64,000 bases of DNA, from NCBI RefSeq assembly GCF_004006235.1, contig NZ_CP034753.1, forward strand, positions 868,001 to 932,000, read 5' to 3'. A program made the position numbers and the translations under genes. The notes under the pieces are model-generated. The model saw nothing but the letters and a program-made list of their open reading frames with translations, made no database searches and was not told the origin of the DNA. Positions 8,090 to 16,052 of this stretch are shown here, one piece after another. Position 1 is the stretch's first letter. Every line of letters begins with the position of its first letter. Source of the DNA: Agromyces sp. LHK192 (GTDB lineage Bacteria; Actinomycetota; Actinomycetes; Actinomycetales; Microbacteriaceae).

Positions 8090-8806
8090 ATGCCGACCCC
8101 GCCCGCCGAAGCCGAGCCGACCGCCGAGACGTCCACGACCGTCGAGACCTCCGCCACCGCCAGGCCGCCGGAGCCCGCGGGCCGCACCGCGCGCAAGCAC
8201 CGCGCGATCCTCGTCGCGGCCGAGGAGATGTTCCTCGCGGGCGGGTACCTCGGCACCAACATGGACGAGCTCGCCGCCCGCTCGCAGGTCTCGAAGCAGA
8301 CCGTCTACAAGCACTTCGGCAGCAAGGAGGCGCTCTTCGTCGAGCTCGTCACGTCGATGACGGATGCCGCCGGCGATGCCGTGCACCACGACGTGCTCGA
8401 CACGTCGGACGTCGACGACGTGCGTGCCTACCTCGAGTCGTACGCGGAGCGGCAGCTCGAGATCGTGATGACGCCGAAGCTGCTGCAGCTGCGCCGGCTG
8501 GTCATCGGCGAGGTCGGGAGATTCCCCGAGCTCGCCTCGGCGCTGTACGAACGCGGCCCGGCACGGGCGATCCTCGCGCTGGCCGATGCGTTCGAACGGC
8601 TGCGCGAGGCCGGGCTGCTCGCGTTCGACGAGGCATCCGTCGCGGCCGGGCAGTTCAACTGGCTCGTCATGGGCGACCCGATCAACCGGGCCATGCTGCT
8701 CGGCGACGGGGGCATCCCGTCGCCCGCGGAGCGCTCCGCGCACGTCGCGCACGCCGTCGGCGTGTTCCTCGCCGCGTACGGTGCGCGGCCGGCGCCGCCG
8801 AGGTGA
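8090..8806 (+). CDS. TetR family transcriptional regulator
   Basis: 238 residues from the ATG at 8090, chosen because AAGGGAG lies just upstream; an in-frame extension back to 8045 has no ribosome site. A Thr/Glu-rich leader (1-35) precedes the HTH: FLAGGYLGTNMDELAARSQVSKQTVYKHFGSKEALF in segments, with recognition helix VSKQTVYKHF. The C-terminal part resembles TetR_C_7 (AefR-like) ligand domains. It probably represses the divergent alpha/beta hydrolase and itself through the dyad at 8024-8040. Confidence 0.92.
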   Translation: MPTPPAEAEPTAETSTTVETSATARPPEPAGRTARKHRAILVAAEEMFLAGGYLGTNMDELAARSQVSKQTVYKHFGSKEALFVELVTSMTDAAGDAVHHDVLDTSDVDDVRAYLESYAERQLEIVMTPKLLQLRRLVIGEVGRFPELASALYERGPARAILALADAFERLREAGLLAFDEASVAAGQFNWLVMGDPINRAMLLGDGGIPSPAERSAHVAHAVGVFLAAYGARPAPPR

Positions 8807-8812
8807 GACGGC

Positions 8813-8843
8813 GATGGGGCCGGGCGATCCGCCCGGCCCCATC
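8813..8843. terminator. bidirectional terminator hairpin
   Basis: Perfect 13-bp stem (GATGGGGCCGGGC at 8813-8825 with GCCCGGCCCCATC at 8831-8843) and a 5-base loop, placed between the ends of the converging TetR (8806) and amylase (8868) genes. No T tract follows, which is common for actinobacterial terminators. Confidence 0.8.
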
Positions 8844-8867
8844 GGCCGCGTCACGGGGTGATTCGGC

Positions 8868-11800
8868 TCACTTCAGGAAGTCGCTCCCCGAGCCGACCTT
8901 GCCGGGGGCCGGGTTGCCGGGCAGCGCCAGTACGTAGGCGCGCAGGTTGCCCTGCCCGCCGGCCGAGGCGGTCAGCGTGCCGTTCGCGACGACCTTCACG
9001 TCACCGGTCACCGCGTCGGTGTAGGTGCCGTTCGGGATGCCGCTGAAGGTCGCACTGTTCGACACGGTCACCAGCACGAAGCTGTCGACGCCCGTCGCGG
9101 CATCCGTGTACCGCCGCTTGAACGCCATGTCCCCCTGGACGCCCGTCGTGGAGTACTGCCCCTTCTGGAGCGCGGGCACCGCGCGGCGGATGCGATTGAG
9201 CGTCTGCACGTGCTCCGCGAGCGGCGAGGCGAGCGTCTGCGCGACCGCACCCGACGCCGACGAGACGACGCCGAAGTCGCTCGCGACCACGGAACCGTCG
9301 AGGTGGTCGCCGAAGTAGGCGCGACCGGTCGTGGCGAGCGGGCAGGTCGGCCCGCAGTCGATCGGCTTGCCCGCCTGGAACTCGATCTCCGAGCCGTAGT
9401 AGAGCGTCGGGATGCCCCGGAACGTCCACATCAGGCTCATGTTCTCGGCCCACGCCGACGTGCCGCCGTCGTACCGCACGGTCGACTTGTTCGGCCCGTA
9501 GTCGTGCGAGTCGACGTACACCGGGTTGAACGTGGCGTCGTTGTACGAGTCGTCGGAGTCCTTGCCGTTGTGGAATGCGCTCGACGCGTTGCCGAAGTTC
9601 ATGTGCATGCGCATGTCGATCACGTTCATTCCCGAGAACTTCGAGTGGTCGGGTGCGTGGTACGTGTTGCCGCCCGAGCCGGTGAGGAACGCGTTGTCGG
9701 ACGTCGGCTGGTTGCCGCTGCCCTGCAGGTTCTCGTACTGGAACTGCTCGGCCGCGGCGACCACGTCGTCCAGCGAGTACTCGCGCCGCTCCTTCCACGT
9801 GTAGAACTGCGCCGAGTGGTTCACCGAGCCGCGGTTCCACTTGTCGTGCACGAAGGACGCGACCTCGCCGAAGACGTAGAAGTCCTCGCCCTTCTCGCCG
9901 TGCACCTCGGTCGCGTGCTCCCGGATCGCCGGCAGGAAGTGCCGGTTCCACATGACGCGGGGGATGTGCACGGCCGTGTCGATGCGGAACCCGTCCACGC
10001 CCATGTCGATGTACGAGTTGTAGGCGTCGATCAGGTACTCCTGCACGGCGGCGCTCTCGGTGTTGAAGTCGGCCAGGTCGTCGTGCAGCCAGCAGTCCTG
10101 CGCGTCCTTGCCCTCCCAGTTGCCGATCCAGCACTGGTGGTAGGACTCCTTCGGGAACATGCCGGACGTCGGCGACGGCCACTGGCAGTTGCGGATGGTG
10201 AAGCCCTCGGGGCTCTTGTACTGCGTCGCCGTGCCGAAGTTCGCGCACGTGTTGCCCGCCGGAGGCGTCGCCGACCACAGGTCGCCGTTGTAGGGGCGAC
10301 CCTTCGCGAGCGCGTTCTGCGCGGCGGTGAGCGACGGATCGGCGCCGTCGTGCTCGAGCATCGGGTCGTATTCGCGCCCGGGCTGCTGCTGCGAGTACAT
10401 CCAGTCCCACTGGCCGTCGCGCGCCCCCCACACGGTCGGCACGAAGAGTCCCTTGGCGCCCCAGCGCGACGAGTGGTTGTAGACGACGTCCTGGTAGATC
10501 TTGATGCCGCGTGCGTGCGCCTCGTCGATCAACTCCTGGTACGACGCACCTTCGGACTCCAGCCTCGGATCGACCCGGAAGAAGTCCCAGCCGTGGTACC
10601 CGTGGAAGTCGTAGTCCGACCGGTTCAGCACCACCGGCGTGATCCAGATCGCCGAGAACCCGAGGCCCTTGATGTAGTCGAGCTTGTCGATGACCCCGGC
10701 GAAGTCGCCGCGGAACATCGGGTCCGCATTCGCGGCGTTGCCCGACTTCACGTGCTGGGAGCCGCCGCGGTTGTTGCTCGCATCCCCGTCGTTCCACCGC
10801 GCGGTCATGATGAAGTAGATCGAGTCCTCACGGGGGTCTCCTCCGAGCGGCTCGCCCGTGGCGACGGGAGTCGTGGCGCTCGTCGTGCGGGCGGGCACCG
10901 CCGCCGACCACGCCGAGGGCTGCCCGTCGGTGTCGATCGCGCGCACCCGGTACGAGTACGCGGTGCCGGCGATCAGCCCGGCGTCGGCGCGGGTCGTGGC
11001 ACCGGTCACGGTGAAGACCGCCGTGCCGGTCGGCCCGCCACTGCGTTCGAGCTCGTACGAGGCGATGCCCTCGTCATCGGTCGACGCCTGCCAGGCCACC
11101 GTGATCTGCGACGTCGAGTCGGGCGTGGCGGTGAGACCGGCGGGCGTCGTCGGCGTCGTGACCGGCGGCTCGGGCTCCACCGGCTCGTCCGGACACGGCG
11201 AGCCTGCGGTGAGCGTGCCGTTCGAGAGCTGCCAGGCGCCCTCGGCGATGGTGTAGTTCCTGCCCGCGTTGTTGTCCCACGTGCCGGAGCCGTTGTTGAA
11301 CACCGTGGTGATGCCAGACGCGCTGCCGATGTCGATGGTCTTGGTCACCCAACCGGTGCACGCCGCCGTCATCGGGACGCCAGGGACGGTCGTCCAGCTG
11401 CCGGTGCCGATCTGGTAGTGGATGTTCGTGGTCGACCAGCCTGCCGCCGGCTTGTAGGTGATGCGCACGGCGTCCACGACCGGGGACGGCGTGGGCGTGG
11501 GGGTCGGCGTGGGAGTGGGGGTCGGCGTGGGCGTGGTGGTGCAGGGATCGGTCGTGCCGATGGCCCCGCCCTTGACGGTGACGACCGCGCCCGCGAGCGC
11601 GTAGTCCCTGCCGCCGTTGTTGTCCCAGGTGCCCGAGCCGTTGTTGAAGGCCGCGGTGATCGCGGTGCCGGCGCCGAGGTCGACCGTCTTGGAGACCCAG
11701 CCGGTGCAGGCGGCGGTCATGGCGACGCCGGGTACGGCGGTCCAGGCGCCGGTGCCGACGCGGTAGTGCAGGTTCGCGGTGCCCCAGCCGCGGTCGGCGA

Positions 11801-13412
11801 TCGAGTAGTACACCTTCATCGACGAGCCAGGCGTCGGGGTCGGCGTCGGCGTCGGCGTCGGCGTGGGGGTCGTCGTCGAGCCGGACTTCGCGCCCGCGTG
11901 GATCGCGAGGGCCTGGTTGCCGCCGATGTTCGCGGTGAAGCGGCCGTCGGCGCCGACGGTCACCGTGCCGGCGGAGCATCCGCTCGCCGTCGGCAGACCG
12001 GTCACGACGTTGCAGTACGTGCCGGCGGGCAGCGACGTCTGGAAGGTCCGGTCGACCGAGCCGCCGCCGCGGTTGATGACCACGTACCCCTTGTCGCCGC
12101 GGCCGAAGGCGATCGCGTTCGAGCCGTTGGTCCAGGTGTTCACGACGGCGGTGCCGGACGTCGCGTTGCGGAACCCGACCATGTTCTCGATCGAGGTCTG
12201 CGCGTGCTTGCAGGTCCAGCCGTTCTGGCCGCAGACGGGGTCGATCACCTCGCCGTTGCCGGCGAGGGCAGGCCCGGCGTCCTTGTTCGAGAACTGGTAG
12301 CCCGAGTGGATCGAGGGGGATCCGTAGTTCCACGCGAGCGTGAAGACCTGGGCCAGGTCGTAGGCCGACCCGTCCTTGTAGCTCAGCGTCTCGCCGTTGC
12401 GCTCGGTGTCGTGGTTGTCGACGAAGACGGCGGCGTTCTGCTGCGGGAGGAAGCCCGACCACGCCGGACCGATGCCGGTCGGGGAGACGAGCCAGTTGAT
12501 CGTGCCGCCGCCGAAGGCCTCCTTGAGCTTGCGTGCGAACGCGAACTCGTGGATGTCGCCGTACGAGGTGTACTCCTCGGGCTGGATGGGCTCGTTGGCG
12601 CGGATGACCTCCTGCACGAGGTACAGCCGCGCGCGGTCGTTCACCTTCGAGAGGATGCCCTGCATGTCGGATGCCGCGATGTGCTTGACGGCGTCGATGC
12701 GGAACCCGTCGACGCCGAGCGCGACGAGGTCGTTCAGGTAGTCCGCGATGCGCTGCTGGACGTGGTTCGACGAGGTGTTCAGGTCGGAGAGGTTGACGAG
12801 GTTGCACTCCTGCACCTCCCACCGGTTCTGGTAGTTCGCGATGTCGCGGCGGCAGGAGTGGAAGTCCTGGGACTGGTAGATGCCGGGGTAGTCGTAGTGC
12901 TGGAACGTGGAGCCGGCCCATCCGGTGCCGCCCGCGCTCTTGCCCGACATGTGGTTGATGACGGCGTCGGCGATCACCTTGACGCCGGCGTCGTGGCAGG
13001 TGTCGACCATGGACTCGAACTCGGCGCGGGTGCCGAGACGCGATTCGATCCGATAGCTCACGGGCTGGTAGTACGTCCACCATTCGGGGCCCTGCACGTG
13101 CTCCTGCGGCGGCGAGGTCTGCACGTACCCGTATCCGGCCGGGCCGAGGTTGTCGGTGCACTCGCGGGCGATCGCGTTCCAGGTCCAGGAGAACATCACC
13201 GCGGTGGTGTCCTTGGGGCCGGATGCCGCGGCGTTCGCCTGGCTGGTCGTGGCGAACGACGCGCCGAGGGCGATGAGGCTGGCGAGGAGTGCCCAGACCG
13301 CGAGCATCGCGGGTGCTTGCAAGCGTTTGCGTTGTCCCGGCGCGTGGGTGTCCGGGTGAGGGAATGTCGACGGCATTGGAGACTTCCAGACTTCAGGGTG
13401 GCCTCGAGACAT
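8868..13412 (-). CDS. secreted multidomain alpha-amylase with two GH13 catalytic domains
   Basis: 1514 residues. A signal peptide is at about 28-62 (RKR, then a long hydrophobic core, SQANAAAS cleavage region). The first GH13 domain (about 66-520) shows DAVINH, the nucleophile D240 in GFRIDAVKH, the acid E268 in LVQEVI and D335 in VDNHDTE, as in actinobacterial GH13_32 amylases. A Thr-Pro linker, a CBM25-like domain (WGTANLHYRVG ... FNNGSGTWDNNGG), another linker, a second CBM25-like copy and an FnIII domain follow. The second GH13 domain (about 880-1514) has DVVYNHSS, GFRIDTAVH, FGEVASF and VDSHDYG, so its catalytic triad is also intact. It should digest granular starch outside the cell. There is no sorting signal. 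ATG 13412 follows AAGGGA; ATG 13376 is an alternative. Flanking LacI/cre-like sites suggest sugar control. Confidence 0.93.
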   Translation of the reverse strand: MSRGHPEVWKSPMPSTFPHPDTHAPGQRKRLQAPAMLAVWALLASLIALGASFATTSQANAAASGPKDTTAVMFSWTWNAIARECTDNLGPAGYGYVQTSPPQEHVQGPEWWTYYQPVSYRIESRLGTRAEFESMVDTCHDAGVKVIADAVINHMSGKSAGGTGWAGSTFQHYDYPGIYQSQDFHSCRRDIANYQNRWEVQECNLVNLSDLNTSSNHVQQRIADYLNDLVALGVDGFRIDAVKHIAASDMQGILSKVNDRARLYLVQEVIRANEPIQPEEYTSYGDIHEFAFARKLKEAFGGGTINWLVSPTGIGPAWSGFLPQQNAAVFVDNHDTERNGETLSYKDGSAYDLAQVFTLAWNYGSPSIHSGYQFSNKDAGPALAGNGEVIDPVCGQNGWTCKHAQTSIENMVGFRNATSGTAVVNTWTNGSNAIAFGRGDKGYVVINRGGGSVDRTFQTSLPAGTYCNVVTGLPTASGCSAGTVTVGADGRFTANIGGNQALAIHAGAKSGSTTTPTPTPTPTPTPTPGSSMKVYYSIADRGWGTANLHYRVGTGAWTAVPGVAMTAACTGWVSKTVDLGAGTAITAAFNNGSGTWDNNGGRDYALAGAVVTVKGGAIGTTDPCTTTPTPTPTPTPTPTPTPSPVVDAVRITYKPAAGWSTTNIHYQIGTGSWTTVPGVPMTAACTGWVTKTIDIGSASGITTVFNNGSGTWDNNAGRNYTIAEGAWQLSNGTLTAGSPCPDEPVEPEPPVTTPTTPAGLTATPDSTSQITVAWQASTDDEGIASYELERSGGPTGTAVFTVTGATTRADAGLIAGTAYSYRVRAIDTDGQPSAWSAAVPARTTSATTPVATGEPLGGDPREDSIYFIMTARWNDGDASNNRGGSQHVKSGNAANADPMFRGDFAGVIDKLDYIKGLGFSAIWITPVVLNRSDYDFHGYHGWDFFRVDPRLESEGASYQELIDEAHARGIKIYQDVVYNHSSRWGAKGLFVPTVWGARDGQWDWMYSQQQPGREYDPMLEHDGADPSLTAAQNALAKGRPYNGDLWSATPPAGNTCANFGTATQYKSPEGFTIRNCQWPSPTSGMFPKESYHQCWIGNWEGKDAQDCWLHDDLADFNTESAAVQEYLIDAYNSYIDMGVDGFRIDTAVHIPRVMWNRHFLPAIREHATEVHGEKGEDFYVFGEVASFVHDKWNRGSVNHSAQFYTWKERREYSLDDVVAAAEQFQYENLQGSGNQPTSDNAFLTGSGGNTYHAPDHSKFSGMNVIDMRMHMNFGNASSAFHNGKDSDDSYNDATFNPVYVDSHDYGPNKSTVRYDGGTSAWAENMSLMWTFRGIPTLYYGSEIEFQAGKPIDCGPTCPLATTGRAYFGDHLDGSVVASDFGVVSSASGAVAQTLASPLAEHVQTLNRIRRAVPALQKGQYSTTGVQGDMAFKRRYTDAATGVDSFVLVTVSNSATFSGIPNGTYTDAVTGDVKVVANGTLTASAGGQGNLRAYVLALPGNPAPGKVGSGSDFLK
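11486..11537 (-). repeat. Thr-Pro linker repeat 2 (hexanucleotide tandem repeat)
   Basis: Repeated GTGGGC/GTCGGC units encode an alternating Thr-Pro linker between the two CBM25-like domains. It is nearly the same at DNA level as the linker at 11830-11876, so unequal recombination could delete or add one starch-binding domain. Confidence 0.75.
11830..11876 (-). repeat. Thr-Pro linker repeat 1 (hexanucleotide tandem repeat)
   Basis: GTCGGC repeats encode the Thr-Pro linker between the first GH13 domain and the first CBM25-like domain of the amylase. It pairs with the linker at 11486-11537, about 345 bp away, the length of one linker plus one binding domain. Confidence 0.75.
13317..13330. promoter_or_regulatory. 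LacI/cre-like site inside the amylase signal-peptide codons
   Basis: TTGCAAGCGTTTGC resembles the CcpA/LacI-family operator pattern TGNAANCGNTTNC and shares TTGCAAGCG with the intergenic site at 13541-13555. It lies about 90 bases inside the gene. It could act as a roadblock or as a second looping site; its coding position makes chance agreement possible. Confidence 0.45.
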
Positions 13413-13479
13413 CGACGTCCCTTGACCACTCGGTGATCATGCGACGGTGCATGCGGACGCGACGCCGCGTCCGGGGCTC

Positions 13480-13509
13480 ACGGTATGGCGTGACAACCGC
13501 CCCCGACAA
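13480..13509 (-). promoter_or_regulatory. candidate amylase promoter
   Basis: Read on the reverse strand, TTGTCG (13509-13504) and TACCGT (13485-13480) are 18 bases apart, a plausible -35/-10 pair about 70-95 bases upstream of the amylase ATG. The pectate lyase gene has the very similar TTGACG-N17-TACCGT. Confidence 0.5.
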
Positions 13510-13540
13510 TCGCTAGCTTGGTGTCAGTCCTACCCTCGGA

Positions 13541-13555
13541 TTGCAAGCGCTTCCA
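13541..13555. promoter_or_regulatory. LacI-family / cre-like operator upstream of the amylase
   Basis: TTGCAAGCGCTTCCA has the central AAGCGCTT palindrome and outer TG...CA of LacI/CcpA-family operators. It is about 130 bases upstream of the amylase ATG and 70 bases before the XRE gene. No LacI-family gene is seen in the window, so the regulator would be encoded elsewhere. Confidence 0.6.
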
Positions 13556-13625
13556 TGCTCAGGTGAGCAGCCTGCGCTGTGGATTCCCAGGGTCGACGGG
13601 CGGTTCGACGGCGAACGGAGGGCGG

Positions 13626-14465
13626 ATGGACCGGGCGGCGCTGGCACGGATGCTGCGGGGCCGCCGTGAGGCGTTGCAGCCCGAGGACGTAGGACTCGAG
13701 CGTGGACCGGGTCGTCGCGCGACGGGACTCCGCCGAGCGGAGGCGGCCGAGCTCTGCCGCATGTCGGCCGACTACCTCAGTCGCCTCGAGCAGCAGCGCG
13801 GCCCGCACCCGAGTCCGCGCATGCTCGCATCGATCGCGGCCGGCCTGCGGTTCTCGACCGAGGAGCGCGACGAACTCTTCCGTGCCGCCGGCGTCGAACC
13901 GCCGCGGCACGGTTCGGGTCGGGCGCACGTCGACATCGGCCTGCGCACCGTGTTCGAGCGTCTGGGTGACGTACCCGCGGTGATCAGGACCGGACTCGGC
14001 GAGACCATCCGCCAGTCGTCGCTCGCCGTGGCCGTGTTCGGCGATGAGTCGGGGTTCCGGCGAGAGGACCGCAGCCTCGTCTACCGCTGGTTCCTGCATC
14101 CCGAGGTTCGCGAGCGGTACGCGCCCGAGGACCGGGTCGGACTCGGCCGCGAGTTCGTCGACCGGCTGCGGAGCGCGACGGACGGACCGGCCGCAGCACC
14201 CGCCGGTTCGCTGGTGCGGCTGCTCCATCGGGCGAGCACCGAGTTCGCGGGCTTGTGGGCGGAGGCGACCGGCGTCGGCGCGCAGCGGTCGGCGCCGCGG
14301 TCGCGGATCGTACGGGTCGAGCACCCGGATGTCGGCAGGATCGTGCTGCGGAGGCAGGTGCTGCGCGATGAGGCCGAGGACCACGACCTCATCGTGTTCA
14401 CGGCCGCCGCCGGATCGATCGACGCCGATCGGCTGCGAACGCTCGGCGAGCGCACTCGCACGTGA
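13626..14465 (+). CDS. XRE-family regulator with MmyB-like ligand domain
   Basis: 279 residues from ATG 13626, which is preceded by GGAGGGCGG; the in-frame region back to 13518 has no ribosome site and contains the operator-like sequence, so it is not included. The N terminus is an HTH_31 domain: LARMLRGRREALQPEDVGL, TGLRRAEAAELCRMSADYLSRLEQQ. The C terminus (about 100-275) with SLAVAVFGDES, YRWFLHP and a LRRQVLRDE strand matches the PAS-like MmyB ligand-binding domain. These often control a neighbouring dehydrogenase or hydrolase; here the closest neighbours are the divergent amylase and a PLDc_N gene. Target uncertain. Confidence 0.88.
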   Translation: MDRAALARMLRGRREALQPEDVGLERGPGRRATGLRRAEAAELCRMSADYLSRLEQQRGPHPSPRMLASIAAGLRFSTEERDELFRAAGVEPPRHGSGRAHVDIGLRTVFERLGDVPAVIRTGLGETIRQSSLAVAVFGDESGFRREDRSLVYRWFLHPEVRERYAPEDRVGLGREFVDRLRSATDGPAAAPAGSLVRLLHRASTEFAGLWAEATGVGAQRSAPRSRIVRVEHPDVGRIVLRRQVLRDEAEDHDLIVFTAAAGSIDADRLRTLGERTRT

Positions 14466-14526
14466 GCGCCGGGACCGAACGTGAACGCCGGACCGAATCG
14501 GGCGGCCGATCGCTAGGCTGCCCGGT

Positions 14527-14913
14527 ATGCCAGTGCTGACGCTGCTGATCCTCGCCGTCCTCGTGATCGCGCTCGTCGACATCATCCGCCGCGACGACTG
14601 GCAGGTGAAGCACCTGCCGAAGATCGTCTGGGTGCTCCTGGTGGTGTTCCTGCCGCTCATCGGCTCGATCCTGTGGTTCACGATCGGGCGAGAGTACGAC
14701 GCCGGCGGGTTCGCGCCGCGCCGACGCCGGCCCGCGCGGCCGACGACGGATGCCGCGCCGGCGCCGGCCGAGCCGCGGTACCCGGTCGACAGCCGTTCGA
14801 CGGAGGAGCAGATCGCCGACCTCGACCGTGAGATCGAGGAGTGGGAGCGCCGCCGCGCGCTCGAGGCCGGCGCGGCATCCGACGAGCCCGGCGCAGCCGA
14901 CCCGAGCCGCTGA
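14527..14913 (+). CDS. PLDc_N-domain membrane protein
   Basis: 128 residues. Two membrane helices (about 3-20 and 35-53) with LVDIIRRDDWQVKHLPKIVW between them and IGSILWFTIGREYD after, the PLDc_N pattern. The C terminus SRSTEEQIADLDREIEEWERRR is a short coiled-coil helix shared with the paralogue at 6521, which has an added Glu-Pro-rich insert. Function unknown; probably a small membrane scaffold. TAGGCT at 14514 with seven bases to the ATG and no Shine-Dalgarno suggests leaderless transcription. Confidence 0.82.
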   Translation: MPVLTLLILAVLVIALVDIIRRDDWQVKHLPKIVWVLLVVFLPLIGSILWFTIGREYDAGGFAPRRRRPARPTTDAAPAPAEPRYPVDSRSTEEQIADLDREIEEWERRRALEAGAASDEPGAADPSR

Positions 14914-14928
14914 CATCACCCGCATCCA

Positions 14929-14942
14929 CGCGTGCGGGTTTC
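14929..14942. repeat. extra half-copy of the 64-bp element
   Basis: CGCGTGCGGGTTTC at 14929-14942 repeats exactly the first 14 bases of the palindromic element that begins at 14948, as a direct repeat with a 19-bp period. Confidence 0.7.
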
Positions 14943-14947
14943 GTCTC

Positions 14948-15011
14948 CGCGTGCGGGTTTCTCCCATGCGTGCGTCGAACATGTCGCACGCATGGGAGGA
15001 AGTCGCACGCG
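14948..15011. repeat. 64-bp near-palindromic intergenic element, copy A
   Basis: Arms of 27 bases (14948-14974 and 14985-15011) pair with three mismatches around a 10-base centre. Core words are CGCGTGCG, CTCCCATGCGTGCG and their complements. A second copy of the same length and layout is at 29409-29472. Both lie between converging genes, so termination is one possible role, but the sequence similarity of the two copies points to a dispersed repeat family (REP-like). Confidence 0.8.
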
Positions 15012-15053
15012 AATGGCCCTGCGGTCGACGATGGGCCGGCGACGGCCTACCGC

Positions 15054-15458
15054 TCAGCCCTCCTCGGCCCAGGTCTGGATGATGACCGCCGACGCGTGGA
15101 TGCAGATCACCTTGAGCCGGCCCTCTCCGATGTTCGTGAAGCCGTGCCAGACGCCGGCGGGCACGGTCGCGGTGTCGCCGGCGTTCGCGACGAACGACCG
15201 CTCGCCGATGCGGATGCGCGCAGTGCCCTCGATGAGCACCCACGTCTCGGTGTAGGGGTGCCAGTGCAGGCCCGGGCCCTCGCCGGGCTCGTTGTCCACT
15301 GAGAAGTAGGAGACGCCCGCGCCGTGCTCGGCGCCGACGAACCGGCGGGTGCGGCTGGTGGGGCCGAGCAGCAACGAGTCGCCGTCGACGACCTCGGGCA
15401 GCTCGGCGCCGCCGGTGGGGGCGAGGGTGATCTCGGTGGAGTAGGTGGCGCTGGGCAT
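15054..15458 (-). CDS. cupin-domain protein
   Basis: 134 residues from ATG 15458, behind a strong GAGGAGGACACC ribosome site. The double-psi beta-barrel motif is visible: GLHWHPYTETWVLIEGTARIRIG (metal ligands H-H-E) and PAGVWHGFTNIGEG (last His). A single cupin domain, cytoplasmic, with no signal. Reaction unknown; such proteins include isomerases and small-molecule sensors. It is divergent from the ArsR operon at 15612 and might be controlled by the same operator, although no shared site is clear. Confidence 0.85.
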   Translation of the reverse strand: MPSATYSTEITLAPTGGAELPEVVDGDSLLLGPTSRTRRFVGAEHGAGVSYFSVDNEPGEGPGLHWHPYTETWVLIEGTARIRIGERSFVANAGDTATVPAGVWHGFTNIGEGRLKVICIHASAVIIQTWAEEG

Positions 15459-15575
15459 GGTGTCCTCCTCAGGTCGTCCGGCGAGGTCCGCCGTGGTCTC
15501 AGGTTCGCGCCGGGGCATCCGTCGCCGTGAGTGTTTCGATGTGGATCGAATCTTCGAGGGGTCCTCGACAAGTGA

Positions 15576-15604
15576 TTGACGCGGGCGAAGCGGCCGCCTA
15601 TATT
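15576..15604 (+). promoter_or_regulatory. sigma-70 type promoter of the leaderless arsR gene
   Basis: TTGACG at 15576-15581, a 17-base spacer and TATATT at 15599-15604: a near-consensus -35/-10 pair. A start about seven bases past the -10 would fall on the ATG at 15612, so the mRNA has no leader. Confidence 0.75.
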
Positions 15605-15622
15605 CACCCGCATGGGTGAATA
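15601..15622. promoter_or_regulatory. ArsR operator lying across the -10 box and start codon
   Basis: TATTCACCC (15601-15609) and GGGTGAATA (15614-15622) are perfect complements around GCAT. The dyad covers the end of the -10 box, the predicted transcription start and the ATG at 15612. This is an ideal place for a repressor to block its own gene. Confidence 0.8.
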
Positions 15623-16052
15623 TCATCTGGATGCCGTGCTCGGCGCGGTCGCCGACCCCACGCGGCGGGCGATCCTCGACCGGCTCCTGGTCTCGGACGC
15701 ACGGGTCACCGACCTCGCCAGCGCGTTCCCGATCTCGCTGAACTCCACGAGCAAGCACATCAAGGTGCTCGAACGCGCCCGGCTCGTGCGGCGCGAGGTG
15801 CGTGGCCGCGACCACGTGCTGTCGCTCCGCGCCGAGGCGCTCGGCGATGCCGTCGAGTGGATGCAGCGCTACCGCGCCTTCTGGGAGGACCGGCTCGAGG
15901 CGCTCGAAGCGTACATGCTCGACACGGAGGCAACCGCGGTCACGGAGGCATCCGGGGTCGCGGAGGCATCCGAGCGCGCGGGCGCATCGGAGGTCGCCGA
16001 AGCGTCCGGTGCGACAGGCGACGCCCGCGACGACGGGGGAGTGGCGCGATGA
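15612..16052 (+). CDS. ArsR-family winged-helix repressor
   Basis: 146 residues from ATG 15612. HTH: LDAVLGAVADPTRRAILDRLL (about 5-25) and SLNSTSKHIKVLERARLVRREV. No Cys or His metal site is seen, so it is of the non-metal type that is paired with SRPBCC proteins. The Ala/Glu/Ser-rich tail (110-146) is low-complexity with GCATCC repeats. The stop overlaps the SRPBCC start (ATGA). The gene is leaderless with a perfect 9+9 dyad over its start, so strong autoregulation is expected. Confidence 0.9.
   Translation: MGEYHLDAVLGAVADPTRRAILDRLLVSDARVTDLASAFPISLNSTSKHIKVLERARLVRREVRGRDHVLSLRAEALGDAVEWMQRYRAFWEDRLEALEAYMLDTEATAVTEASGVAEASERAGASEVAEASGATGDARDDGGVAR

Noticed and set aside
9210..13436. 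1408-residue forward open frame opposite the amylase gene
   Set aside because: It is Arg/Val/Gly-rich low-complexity translation of the antisense strand; the amylase on the other strand has clear domains and catalytic motifs.
13518..13625. N-terminal extension of the XRE regulator
   Set aside because: It would run through the operator-like site and has no ribosome site; ATG 13626 has GGAGGG before it and begins at the HTH domain.
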